Assembly (NCBI GenBank): GCA_020354025.1
Contig: CP070638.1
Coordinates: forward strand, 2,322,938-2,386,937
Reading direction: 5' to 3'
From: Fidelibacterota bacterium
Lineage (GTDB): Bacteria; Fidelibacterota; Marinisomatia; SCGC-AAA003-L08; TS1B11
DNA length: 64,000 bases
A program made the translations under genes and the position numbers. Shown one piece after another: positions 1 through 8,890 of this stretch. The notes beneath the pieces were generated by a model that was given only the letters and a program-made list of their open reading frames with translations, was not told the DNA's origin and did no database searches. The first letter of the stretch is position 1; every line of letters starts with the position of its first letter.

Positions 1-6
1 TTTCAT
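1..6 (-). CDS. Possible start of the next downstream gene (cut by window edge)
   Basis: Only two codons, ATG AAA, are visible reading leftward off the window. They follow the sulfatase stop by 35 bases and are preceded by AGGGAGATGTAAGG, which holds two purine-rich ribosome-binding candidates. This would continue the same transcription unit. Nothing can be said about the product. Confidence 0.3.
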
Positions 7-40
7 AGCCTTACATCTCCCTGTTGCTTTGTCGCGGTAA

Positions 41-1471
41 TTAATCCTTGAGCGTGGCCGTGCGCAGAATTACACGATTCTTTGTCCAGTGGTCGCGGTA
101 CCATGTGCAGAGCTCGAACGTATCGCCAAGCGTTTCCATCCGCTTCTCCAGTGCCTCTCTGAAATGTTGGCGGACATTGGCGTGCTCCTGACTGCTTGTC
201 AGATTTTGCATTTGAGAGGGATCAGCCTGATTGTCAAACAGCAGCACGCTGCGGTCGGTGCGATAGACGGCATAGGTGTACCTGTCATCCCGCAGCGCAC
301 GCCACTCGTAGCCATCCCGCCAGGCGGCGGTGCAACCCATACCCTGCAGAAATGCAGCCTCCGGCTCGGGGCCCGTCTGTCCCAGAGCGCAATGGCTCAG
401 ATCCATGCCCTCCACCGTATCAGGGCTCGGCAGATCCATCAGACTCAGAACAGTGGGCATGATATCAGGGGTGTTAAGGCAGACCTCGGAAGTCAAACTT
501 GCCGGGATATGCCCCGGCCAGCGCATTAGCAGCGGCACCCGGACCGCCTCCTCATAGAAGACGTTCTTGGCCCGCCGACCGTGTGCGCCGAACAGCTCGC
601 CATGATCCGAGGTAAAAACGACAATTGTATTCTCCCGAAGCCCGGATTCATCTAACGCTTTCAGAAGGCGCCCAAGATTCCAGTCAAGGTTGGCGGTCAT
701 GGCATAGTAAATCCGCATCCATTCCCCCAGTTGGGCTCGGCCTTCGGGCTTCAATCGACCCCAGTCGTCGGCACGGGGGTCGTTCTCGGGCAGATAGTTG
801 ATCGGCAGTGGAAAATCCACCTCCCGGAAGTGCTCCAGACATTGAGCTGGCACGTTGCTAGCTTCCCACGGATCATGTGGCGTACCGTACGAAAGGATCA
901 ACGCGAAGGGCATATCGGGATCGCGATTTGCTTCCAGCCAGTGGATAGCTAGCTCAGTCTGCCCGTCCGGCTCATAGCCCGGGATGTAAATGCGCTCGGG
1001 GCTGTCAGTATGGTAATAGGTATCGAAATAGCGGTGGTGGAAGTTGTACGCTGCCCAGTAGCCGTCGAATCCCAACCTGTAAGGCCCGGCCGGGATATGG
1101 GAGTTCTTTGGATCGTGATGATTGCCCAATTGCGCGGCCCACAGGTGCCACTTGCCGATGTAGGCCGTCTGGTACCCACCACACTGCAGTACGTGTCCGA
1201 AGCACTTGTGGTTCGGACTCATGCGCAGCTCATTTATTACCATGCCGGTGCTGCTGGAGTACTTGCCGGTAAACAGGGAGGCCCGGTATGGTGCACAAAG
1301 CGGGTGACCAGAGATGGCATTACAGAAATTCACCCCCTCATCAGCTAACCGATCCATGTTCGGCGTATGAGCCCGTTCGTCGCCAGCGTATCCGCAGGAC
1401 TGGTACCGGAGCTGGTCGGCGAAGATGAAGACCAAGTTGGGAGGGGAGATTTCAGATTTCTCGAGAGTCAT
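41..1471 (-). CDS. Sulfatase (alkaline phosphatase superfamily), cytoplasmic type
   Basis: Predicted to hydrolyse a sulfate ester, likely on a sugar. The 476-residue protein has the sulfatase signature C-A-P-Y-R at residues 59-63 followed by the TGK turn; the cysteine would be oxidised to formylglycine. Metal-site residues are visible near D19 and in the SDHG motif of the second half. No signal peptide is seen, so it probably acts in the cytoplasm on imported fragments. The ATG lies 20 bases inside the end of the upstream arabinofuranosidase gene, which suggests coupled translation. The ribosome-binding site is weak. No formylglycine-generating enzyme or anaerobic sulfatase maturase is in the window, so activation must come from elsewhere. 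The substrate is unknown. Confidence 0.9.
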   Translation of the reverse strand: MTLEKSEISPPNLVFIFADQLRYQSCGYAGDERAHTPNMDRLADEGVNFCNAISGHPLCAPYRASLFTGKYSSSTGMVINELRMSPNHKCFGHVLQCGGYQTAYIGKWHLWAAQLGNHHDPKNSHIPAGPYRLGFDGYWAAYNFHHRYFDTYYHTDSPERIYIPGYEPDGQTELAIHWLEANRDPDMPFALILSYGTPHDPWEASNVPAQCLEHFREVDFPLPINYLPENDPRADDWGRLKPEGRAQLGEWMRIYYAMTANLDWNLGRLLKALDESGLRENTIVVFTSDHGELFGAHGRRAKNVFYEEAVRVPLLMRWPGHIPASLTSEVCLNTPDIMPTVLSLMDLPSPDTVEGMDLSHCALGQTGPEPEAAFLQGMGCTAAWRDGYEWRALRDDRYTYAVYRTDRSVLLFDNQADPSQMQNLTSSQEHANVRQHFREALEKRMETLGDTFELCTWYRDHWTKNRVILRTATLKD

Positions 1472-3458
1472 TAACAGCCTGCTTGAACAATTCCAGAACA
1501 GTTACCGAGTGGGGCGGAAAACTATACTTAAAGGAGCCCCCCACACTCTGCAACTCTTCTTCCCTGACAGTGATGTTATCCGGGTTTTCGAAGCTGTTCT
1601 CAGTCATGTAATGTTGGCCGTCAAGCCGGATAGCCTTTCCCCCTGGTCTCGGTTCCCAATCATTGATATTTATCCCAGTTTCCACTATCTCGGTATCGTG
1701 CATATTAATAATCCCCAAGTATAGCTTGCTGCCATCATCACTCAGGGTTACCGAGGCGTCCAGGTAAGGGATATTCCCGATGGCCTGGGGGCGGTCCTGC
1801 TCGTATTCTGGGGCGGGGTATGTGTTGCACTCCACAGAGGACTCCAACAGAAGCGGTCCCTGGTGATTCAGGTACATGTCAAAGACCAGGTACTGCGGAT
1901 TCAGGAAGATTCCCGCCGGGCTTACCCGAATCATGGGCAGGCAGTTGATCGTCATGGCGAAGTTCGCCAGCTTGAGCACTTCACACTGCCGACGGAAGGC
2001 GTGAATCACCCCTGCCGTATACAATCCGTCGCGTAGGGCAAAATCCACTTCGAGGCGGGGCGCCCGGTAAGCCCAGCAGTTCCACTCATCGAAAGCTACC
2101 GCGATCTTTGAGCCCTCCGGGTAGGCGGCTTGTATCTCCCTGCCGGTCAGCCCGATCTGCTCCTCGATACCGTAGGGTGATGATACAATATAGTAATAGA
2201 ACTCCCGGGCAAAATCAGGATCCTGTAGATCCTCTTTTTTCATGTGACTGCGGTATTTCTTGGCATAGGAGTGCAGAGATAGGTAATCGACGTATTCACC
2301 GGCAATGCGGAACAAGGCCTGATTCCATTCGGGGTAGAACCAGTACCGTCCGCCAGAAGCTACCAGTTTAATGCTCGGATCAACAGCCCGCATGGCCTTG
2401 GCGAAGTCCCTGTGTCGTCGGGCGTAGGTCTCCTCGTCCACGTGCCCACCCTGCCAGTTACCGAACATCTCGTTGCCGATTCCCCATAGCTCTACGCCGT
2501 AGGACTCGGGAGACCCGTTTTCAGCCCTTATGGAGCCATACGTAGAATCAGCTGGACCGTTGCAGTATTCAACCAGACTGGCTGCCTCTTCTGGTGTACC
2601 GTTGCCTGAATTAACCGCAATATAGGGTCGGGCACGGGTCAACCGGCACAGCTCCATAAACTCATCGATCCCCACGTCGTTCGACTCCCAGGGCTTCCCA
2701 CCTTCCCATTCTTCGCCTACCGCTCCCTGGTAGGCATAATTAGGCCGTGGCGGACGCCGGTCTCGGTCACCGAGGCCGTCCTTCCAGTTATAATAGGACA
2801 CGAAATTACCCCCAGGCCAGCGGATGTTGGGTGGTACGATACGGCGGAAGGCTTCGATTGCGTCCCGCCGGTATCCTGATATATTATCCTCGGGCATAAG
2901 TGAAGCAGTCCCCAGCCAGAGAGTCCCGCTACCGGTGAAGGTGATGGAGAAGCTTCCTTCCCGGTCCGACTCCGATGGTGTCATCAGGAAGGAGACGCGG
3001 ATCCAATCCGTTCCTTCAGGGGAAATCTCATGGCTGGCATAGGTCCCCCGCTCCCCATTTAAGGCCACAATAATGGGTGAGGAGATCCCTTCCTGCTTCA
3101 GGTTGAGGCGCACCTCGCAGGTCCGGCCTTGTTCGAGATGGAGGCCCCCCTGACCGACACCAACGGGGTAGTCCGCCGCTCTGCGAGCCACTATCTTCTG
3201 CGATTGGGAGCCGCAGTAAAAGGTCGTATTATCGTGTGCAAAGTGTATGCCTTCGCCGCGTCCTATGGGATACCAGGGCTTGACCACACCATACTGCTGC
3301 CCTTCACCATCATCGCCTTCGAATTTCCTCATGGCCAGCATCTCGGCCCATAGCCCGCCGTAAAAGCAGCGATAGGTGAGCTCTAAGAAATGACCGTATA
3401 TATCCGGATTGATGGTTCCAATATGCTTTTTAGCGTTTACCACGATGCGGGCTTCCAA
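1452..3458 (-). CDS. Alpha-L-arabinofuranosidase, GH51-like
   Basis: Retaining glycosidase expected to release terminal arabinofuranose from oligosaccharides. The 668 residues hold a TIM barrel with the clan GH-A pair: acid/base E330 in GNEMFG and nucleophile E458 in FDEWNCW. A beta-rich insert of about 100 residues (roughly 100-195) before the barrel resembles a carbohydrate-binding module, making it longer than the ~500-residue bacterial enzymes. A C-terminal beta-sandwich follows. No signal peptide is seen, so it is probably cytoplasmic. The start is TTG with AGGAGG five bases upstream. Its end overlaps the sulfatase start by 20 bases. Family assignment is by motif; other GH51-like specificities cannot be excluded. 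Confidence 0.88.
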   Translation of the reverse strand: MEARIVVNAKKHIGTINPDIYGHFLELTYRCFYGGLWAEMLAMRKFEGDDGEGQQYGVVKPWYPIGRGEGIHFAHDNTTFYCGSQSQKIVARRAADYPVGVGQGGLHLEQGRTCEVRLNLKQEGISSPIIVALNGERGTYASHEISPEGTDWIRVSFLMTPSESDREGSFSITFTGSGTLWLGTASLMPEDNISGYRRDAIEAFRRIVPPNIRWPGGNFVSYYNWKDGLGDRDRRPPRPNYAYQGAVGEEWEGGKPWESNDVGIDEFMELCRLTRARPYIAVNSGNGTPEEAASLVEYCNGPADSTYGSIRAENGSPESYGVELWGIGNEMFGNWQGGHVDEETYARRHRDFAKAMRAVDPSIKLVASGGRYWFYPEWNQALFRIAGEYVDYLSLHSYAKKYRSHMKKEDLQDPDFAREFYYYIVSSPYGIEEQIGLTGREIQAAYPEGSKIAVAFDEWNCWAYRAPRLEVDFALRDGLYTAGVIHAFRRQCEVLKLANFAMTINCLPMIRVSPAGIFLNPQYLVFDMYLNHQGPLLLESSVECNTYPAPEYEQDRPQAIGNIPYLDASVTLSDDGSKLYLGIINMHDTEIVETGININDWEPRPGGKAIRLDGQHYMTENSFENPDNITVREEELQSVGGSFKYSFPPHSVTVLELFKQAVNDSREI

Positions 3459-3530
3459 AACAACCTCCTATTGCACTGATAGAGTCATACGAATGCTCCT
3501 ACTCTCAACGAGCTGGGGTTTCCTGGGCGC

Positions 3531-4634
3531 TCAAATACTTGCACCTTTGCCTATAGCAGCCGACAGATCAATGCCCCAACCCGGTCCATCAGGCACCTGT
3601 AGGCTGCCACCCCCAAGCAGGTCCCTGTAAGGAACCTGTGACTCATCAACTATAAAGGGGACCTCCAGTGATGCAATCAGCTCTGATACCGCCGCAGCAT
3701 GCAGGGAGGCCAGAGTCGAGACAGGACCGGAGGGATTGTGCAAGGACACCTCTACTTCCTGATGCCGCTCCGCGCTCTGGCAGATATCCAGCAGCGGGCC
3801 CAGGCCCCCGACGTGTTTAACATCCGGCATCACGACATTGGCCCAGCCACAATCCAGCAAATTGTCGAAATCTTCACGACGGAAGTACGACTCTCCGGCG
3901 GCTATCGGTGTGGACGTCCGCCTGGTGATCTCCTCATATACATTACCATACTCGCAAGGCTCTTCGAGCCAACTGGGTGAGAGGCCATCCAACTCCGGCA
4001 ACAGCTGCATGAAAACCTCACTATTGAAACGCCGGTGAAAATCGATCATCATGTTAAGGTCGGGGTACTCGCTGCGGATTCTGCGCAGAATTGCCAGACC
4101 TTCCCGGCTACACTCAAGTTGATCGCCATATGCCGTTACCCTTTCAAAAGGTGCACATTTTATTGCCTTCAAACCATGGTACTGCGTATCAGTGATCACC
4201 GATAGGTAGTCTTCCGCTGTCCTAGTGGTCAACGCACGGTTGATGGTCGCATATACCGGGACTTGTTCCTGCGCTAGCTCACTAGAAAGAAGCCGCCAGA
4301 CGGGTACATCTTCTCTCTTTGCCAGCAGCTCATACAGCGCCTGGTTAATACCCGATACCGCTGTCGCCGTCAGGAAATCAGGGGCCGATGACAGTTCATC
4401 CTGCTCGAGATCCCGGATACTCTCGAGGGAGAGGGCGATTCCATTGACGAACCGCTTAAAAAGGTCCTTAATCTGCCGTACGCAGGCTCTGTCATCCCCA
4501 CTGTGGGAGGCCTCCCCGATGCCCGCGTGAATCCCGTCCGAGACAAGGACAAACAGGTGGTCGCCTTTAAGCAACAGCCCCTCGCCGTGGCCATGGGCAT
4601 CCGGTACCAGTCTGCATTCCAGGTGGAGGGCCAT
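3531..4634 (-). CDS. Mandelate racemase/muconate lactonizing enzyme family (enolase superfamily)
   Basis: Likely an acid-sugar dehydratase, racemase or epimerase. The 367-residue protein has an N-terminal capping domain and a modified TIM barrel. Visible catalytic elements are the K-A-I-K pair (K156, K159), metal ligands D198, E224 or E225 and E248, and a D271/H299 dyad in the motifs MPDVKHVGG and LHNPSGP. These fit the mandelate racemase subgroup. The substrate cannot be assigned; aldonic acids from uronate or pentose breakdown would suit the neighbouring arabinofuranosidase. It sits 72 bases upstream of that gene. The ATG has only a weak ribosome-binding site, and an in-frame TGA lies five codons upstream. 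Confidence 0.88.
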   Translation of the reverse strand: MALHLECRLVPDAHGHGEGLLLKGDHLFVLVSDGIHAGIGEASHSGDDRACVRQIKDLFKRFVNGIALSLESIRDLEQDELSSAPDFLTATAVSGINQALYELLAKREDVPVWRLLSSELAQEQVPVYATINRALTTRTAEDYLSVITDTQYHGLKAIKCAPFERVTAYGDQLECSREGLAILRRIRSEYPDLNMMIDFHRRFNSEVFMQLLPELDGLSPSWLEEPCEYGNVYEEITRRTSTPIAAGESYFRREDFDNLLDCGWANVVMPDVKHVGGLGPLLDICQSAERHQEVEVSLHNPSGPVSTLASLHAAAVSELIASLEVPFIVDESQVPYRDLLGGGSLQVPDGPGWGIDLSAAIGKGASI

Positions 4635-4721
4635 GGAGGCTGCTATTCAGTATGCGATCTGATTTCCGTCCCTACCAGCGAATATCCTTTGCCTCGGTCT
4701 TATCCGCGACCGCCCGGATTA

Positions 4722-6719
4722 CTAAGGCCTCTGCTCTCCGTAGCCTCTGACTGCATGTCGTAACTTCTCACCCTCAATCCCCAGGATATCCTGCAACGCC
4801 AGGGCGGCGGCCTTGCGATGGTAGTAGTCCTCGTCGTTGATCATTATATCTCCCAGTACCGGAATAATGTGTGGATCGACTTCAAGCACGATCGGACCGA
4901 CACCCCCTATAGCATGAATGGCATATTTTCGTGGCGGACCACCGTTTTCATCCCGGTAGTCGCTCGGGTCCTGCATAGCCTGCTTGATTGCCGGGATAGC
5001 GTCTTTGACCGCCTCGCCCATACCTGAGCTGATGCACCAGATAATGTAGCTGGACCACCAGCGCTTACGCTCGTCCGGGGACGAGGTGCCTTCGATAAGT
5101 GTCGGAATGGCGCCCAGCGACGCCTCGCCAGCGTTGCCAATATTAAAGGCGATCATCCGCCGGATTCCGAATGTCGGATCGGTCAAAGCCGTTTCTATCA
5201 AGGCGGGCAGGATTTCCCCACCACCAGCCACCATTTTATCAAGGGCGTGTGCGGCGTGATAACGCACGCGTGCATCCTCATCTTTCAGTGCCTGGATGTG
5301 CTGCTTTACAGCGATGGGTTCCTGGATGGCGTCACTGATGCATCCCAATGCCAGAGCGGCAGCGGTCCGTACTCGGGCATCTGCGTCATTCTGAATCATG
5401 TCGATGAGAGTAGGGACGGCATCAGCCGCAGGTGCACCAATATCAGCCAGGGCCAGGGTCGCATTCAGGCGAATTTCGCTGTCCTCCGAACCCAGGCCTC
5501 GCTCAAGCTCCGGCATCACCTCAACTGCGGCCGCACCCAGTTCGACAAGGGCCGCGGCGGCCTGGACTCGTATGTTGCCCTCAGCCCCTTCCAGCGCTCC
5601 TGCTACCAGCTGATCCACTGTCATCGCGCGAGCATCGGGGAGGTCTGACGGTGCCTCTTCCTTTGCGCTGGCAGTCGTCTCACAGCCACCAGCGGCCTCA
5701 TATACCCGAGCTGTATTGCCGGATGGAGTGACAAACCGCCTACCACACGGACTGAAGGAGCTATTACACACCCGACCGAATCCGGTGAGTGAAGTCATCC
5801 GCTTCCAAGTGGATGTATCCCACAGGGAGGCCCGGCGGCTCTGGTCCTGTGGTGCCCGCTCTACCACCAGCAGGGTGGACCCATCAGGGCCGAAAGCGGC
5901 GGCTAGCACCTCCCAACCGAGGTCCAGTTCTGTAAGAATTGTTCCCAGCCGCGCGTCCCATATAATCACCGTTTTATCCCGTGAGCCGGAAGCTATCAGC
6001 GTCATCTCGGGATTATACACTGCAGTGGTAGCCCCCTGCCCGTGCCCGTGCAGATTGAGCAGGCGGGTACCATTGCGGGCGTCCCAGACTGCGACCTCGT
6101 GGGAGTAGGCGGCGGTAACTATACGACCTCCGTCAGGTCGGAAACCGATGTCCATGGTGTTAACCCTCAAGCCTGGATGTCCAAAAGGTGCCAACTGATA
6201 CCACAGCTCCCCGGTCTCCGAGTCGTAAACCTCCGATCTCCCACTAAGTCCGATTGCCAGCAATGAACCGTCGTGGTTAAAGCCGGCACAGGTAACGGGG
6301 CCGTCGGGTTTTCCAAGAGGTGTGGAGCTAATTTCCGTCCCGGTTGCTACATCCCATACTTTTATGAAACAGTCGTCGGCATACGTTCTTATCCTTTTCC
6401 CGTCCTGGATGAAGACGGCTGCTCGTACAGGCCCAGCGTGCCCGGACAGAATAGCCAAAGCTTCCCCCGATCCTGAGTCCCACAGGCGGGCGGTGCTGTC
6501 TTGGGACAGGGTAAGGATTACTGATCCATTGGGATTGTAGGTCGCCAGCGTTATATCGTCAGCGTGCCCGGAAAGGGTGAGCACTTCCTGCGGCCGGGTC
6601 CAGGGATTGGCGGTGGTGGTCCGCTCTCCGCAGGAGGTATGACTCCATATCACCGCCAGTCCAAGCACCAGAATGCCCACGACCTTAAGTGTTTTGATAT
6701 TGCGCCAATCGATTGTCAT
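4722..6719 (-). CDS. WD40-propeller plus HEAT-repeat protein, probable lipoprotein
   Basis: Two repeat architectures are fused. After a hydrophobic N-terminal segment ending in HTSCGE, which could be an atypical lipobox, come about seven WD40 units (first ~330 residues; motifs such as LSGHADDITLATYNPNGSVILT and DSTARLWD). Then follow HEAT/Armadillo-like helical repeats (motifs such as VRVQAAAALVELG and RVRTAAALALGCI). The role is unknown; such proteins usually act as scaffolds. Two ATGs are close together; the second, at 6719, is chosen because AGGAGG lies seven bases before it, whereas it abuts the first (6725). It follows the isomerase-like gene by 27 bases, and an AT-rich palindrome sits at the junction. 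Confidence 0.82.
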   Translation of the reverse strand: MTIDWRNIKTLKVVGILVLGLAVIWSHTSCGERTTTANPWTRPQEVLTLSGHADDITLATYNPNGSVILTLSQDSTARLWDSGSGEALAILSGHAGPVRAAVFIQDGKRIRTYADDCFIKVWDVATGTEISSTPLGKPDGPVTCAGFNHDGSLLAIGLSGRSEVYDSETGELWYQLAPFGHPGLRVNTMDIGFRPDGGRIVTAAYSHEVAVWDARNGTRLLNLHGHGQGATTAVYNPEMTLIASGSRDKTVIIWDARLGTILTELDLGWEVLAAAFGPDGSTLLVVERAPQDQSRRASLWDTSTWKRMTSLTGFGRVCNSSFSPCGRRFVTPSGNTARVYEAAGGCETTASAKEEAPSDLPDARAMTVDQLVAGALEGAEGNIRVQAAAALVELGAAAVEVMPELERGLGSEDSEIRLNATLALADIGAPAADAVPTLIDMIQNDADARVRTAAALALGCISDAIQEPIAVKQHIQALKDEDARVRYHAAHALDKMVAGGGEILPALIETALTDPTFGIRRMIAFNIGNAGEASLGAIPTLIEGTSSPDERKRWWSSYIIWCISSGMGEAVKDAIPAIKQAMQDPSDYRDENGGPPRKYAIHAIGGVGPIVLEVDPHIIPVLGDIMINDEDYYHRKAAALALQDILGIEGEKLRHAVRGYGEQRP

Positions 6720-6735
6720 CGACATCCCTCCTACC

Positions 6736-6749
6736 TAGTATTAATACTA
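6736..6749. promoter_or_regulatory. Perfect 14-bp AT-rich palindrome TAGTATTAATACTA
   Basis: This exact inverted repeat has no loop and overlaps the stop codon of the isomerase-like gene, just upstream of the ribosome-binding site of the WD40-HEAT gene. It could be a small operator or an RNA hairpin near the start. Function is inferred only from symmetry and position. Confidence 0.3.
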
Positions 6750-7601
6750 TCCCGAATATTCAACACCATTGTCACACAGAACTTCTCCAATATAACTTTT
6801 ATCGCACCGGGCATTAGCCAGTACCACCTGCAGATCGAACTGCTCAGGACTTTCCACCACACAATCTCTGACGAACTCGATTGATATATACCCTTCGAAG
6901 CCATGCTCTACCAGCGCCCGGGTCAAGACCGCATAGTCTATATCCGAATTATTCAGCAGCTCCATTTTACCGTTGTGGCGCCCCTGATAATGCACGTGTG
7001 GGACCTGTTCCGCCAAGGCCAAATAATCCCGCACGGCCTTTTCGGTAGAGCGAAAATCGAAAGGCTGGAAGCAGATCTTGAAGTTGCTGGAATTAATCTG
7101 CCGGAGCAGCTTCTGAGCGGCATCCAAACTGTCCAGCAGTGTTTTCTTATGTAGCTCACTAGTAACGAGCAGCCCGTTTTTCTCCGCGGTATCGATCATT
7201 CCGGCCAGGAATACGAGAGAGCGGTCATATTCAGTCTCTTCGAGCTGGTCCGTCCCTTTGATCCCAGCAAAAATTTTGATTATTTTCGCTCCCAAGATTT
7301 TTGCATATCGCGTGATTCTATCGAACAGCTCAAGTTCCTGCTGCCGCTCGGCTCCGGACAGGTGCAGCTTCGGGTAGAACCCAACGACCGGAAATGACAA
7401 TTCCAGCGAATCACCGAGCTTGCGAAGCTCCCGGATCACAGTCTCACTCTCCCTTGAGACGTGGTATTGCCACACCTCAAGCATGCTGAAACCGGCTTCA
7501 GCGACCGGGTGCAACAGATCCCTTATCTGGAAGTAAGGGATCTTCTGCGCCGTCCAGCGGTGGGGATCCAGGGCAATTGAGTTTAGCAGCAGGTATATCA
7601 T
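6747..7601 (-). CDS. Sugar phosphate isomerase/epimerase-like (xylose isomerase-like TIM barrel)
   Basis: A 284-residue single-domain TIM barrel of the AP endonuclease 2/xylose isomerase-like superfamily. Supporting motifs are the early GFSMLEVWQYHVS stretch, metal-site-like TSELHKKT in the middle, VHYQGRHNGKM, and the C-terminal GFEGYISIEFVRD. Members isomerise or epimerise sugars or inositols, or act as accessory proteins; the substrate cannot be told here. No signal peptide. It follows the tandem PfpI-domain gene by 10 bases and precedes the WD40-HEAT gene, so it is probably in the same transcription unit. No strong ribosome-binding site precedes the ATG; coupling to the upstream gene is likely. 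Confidence 0.8.
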   Translation of the reverse strand: MIYLLLNSIALDPHRWTAQKIPYFQIRDLLHPVAEAGFSMLEVWQYHVSRESETVIRELRKLGDSLELSFPVVGFYPKLHLSGAERQQELELFDRITRYAKILGAKIIKIFAGIKGTDQLEETEYDRSLVFLAGMIDTAEKNGLLVTSELHKKTLLDSLDAAQKLLRQINSSNFKICFQPFDFRSTEKAVRDYLALAEQVPHVHYQGRHNGKMELLNNSDIDYAVLTRALVEHGFEGYISIEFVRDCVVESPEQFDLQVVLANARCDKSYIGEVLCDNGVEYSG

Positions 7602-7611
7602 TATAATATAT

Positions 7612-8745
7612 TTATGCCCTCTCCAGATATCCCAGAACCCACCGCAGCAGCTCGGGTAAATCGGTTGTATCCCGGGCTGTGATCAGGTTGCGGTCAGCCA
7701 CTACCGGTCGATCAACCGGCTCAGCACCACAGTTTGCTAAATCCCATTTCATTTCCGCTGAGCCCGCGATTTTCCTCCCAGCCAGCACACCAGTCGAGAT
7801 GAGCACACTGTGTCCTTCCGCAACACTCACCAGCAGCCGGCCGCTTTCAAGATGCCTGCGCACCAGATCCAGGAATGGTCGGTTCACCCGCATCTTATCT
7901 GCAGCCCAATCTCCGGGTACCAGCAGGGCATCAAAATCCCTTTCCAGCGCTTTTCCTGGCGATAGATCGCATTGGGCTTCCAACTGGCTGATCCGGCTGT
8001 GGCATACATCCCCCTTCTTCCCTCCGATAAGCTGCACTGCAGCACCCTCGGACTGGAACCGGTAATATGGGTACCATACCTGTTGCGCCTGATAACGCGG
8101 CTCAAGCAGAATTCCGATAGTTCTATCCTCCATGCGGTTTGACCGGGGGATTTTCGCCGCGGTTTCGCCACCGGCTTCAAACCAGGCGACAACCGCTTCC
8201 ATGAACGGCGGCAGATCGCGTGGCTCCCGGGCGGTAATCAGGTTACCATCTATGACCGGGGCTCTATCTATATACACGGCGCCAGCATTGACCAGATCAT
8301 CCTTCAATGTGTGATAGCAGGTTGCTCTTCGACCGTTGAGTACCTCCAGGGCTACCAAGAAACTCCCGGCGTGACAGATAGCGCTTAGCAGCTTCCCGGC
8401 CTCGACATGCTTTCGCGTCAGCTGGAGCATCCGTGAATCGGCCCGCAGTTTCATGGGGGCAAAACCGCCTGGACAGTGGATAAAATCGAACTCCTGCTCT
8501 AACGCGACTTCGATTGCCAGATCGCTCACCAGCGGCTCCCCGTGATAATCGTGATATATCTTAGGAGCCTCATCCCCGATAAAGAATACATCCATCCCAG
8601 CTTCTTTCAGCCGGAAATAAGGGTAATACGCCTCGTGGATCTGGAAATTATCTGCTACCAGTATGGCCGCCTTGCGACCAGCCAGTGGTTGCGGCAGCGG
8701 CTTAGCTTCAGCCGCTATAGCCGCCGATTTGTAGCCGCTATTCAT
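7612..8745 (-). CDS. Tandem DJ-1/PfpI domain protein, second domain lacks the nucleophile
   Basis: Two class I glutamine amidotransferase-like domains are fused: roughly residues 22-195 and 206-377. The first keeps the nucleophile elbow with C124 followed by H125 (AICHAGS). In the second the equivalent segment reads SVAEGHS, so the cysteine is replaced by alanine (A309) and the histidine by glutamate. Both halves keep the same order of strands and the shared endings ITAREPRDLP and ITARDTTDLP. The PfpI family includes proteases, deglycases and stress proteins; the reaction here is unknown. One catalytic and one structural domain is the simplest reading. It lies between nagB and the isomerase-like gene. 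Confidence 0.85.
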   Translation of the reverse strand: MNSGYKSAAIAAEAKPLPQPLAGRKAAILVADNFQIHEAYYPYFRLKEAGMDVFFIGDEAPKIYHDYHGEPLVSDLAIEVALEQEFDFIHCPGGFAPMKLRADSRMLQLTRKHVEAGKLLSAICHAGSFLVALEVLNGRRATCYHTLKDDLVNAGAVYIDRAPVIDGNLITAREPRDLPPFMEAVVAWFEAGGETAAKIPRSNRMEDRTIGILLEPRYQAQQVWYPYYRFQSEGAAVQLIGGKKGDVCHSRISQLEAQCDLSPGKALERDFDALLVPGDWAADKMRVNRPFLDLVRRHLESGRLLVSVAEGHSVLISTGVLAGRKIAGSAEMKWDLANCGAEPVDRPVVADRNLITARDTTDLPELLRWVLGYLERA

Positions 8746-8890
8746 GCTACGTCTTCAAGACTCCTGCTTTGCCCTTCAATTCCCCTATCACTTATGCTTG
8801 GAGACTGAGGATTTTTCAATATGCCGACAAATGAATCGAGAGTTGCCCCCGGCCTCACACTCTGGATAATATATCTATCTGCCGATAGAA

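Noticed and set aside
8874..8889. Hairpin TCTATC-GGCA-GATAGA after nagB as a terminator
   Set aside because: The stem is short and AT-rich and is followed by mixed TA sequence rather than a T-run; termination is not supported.
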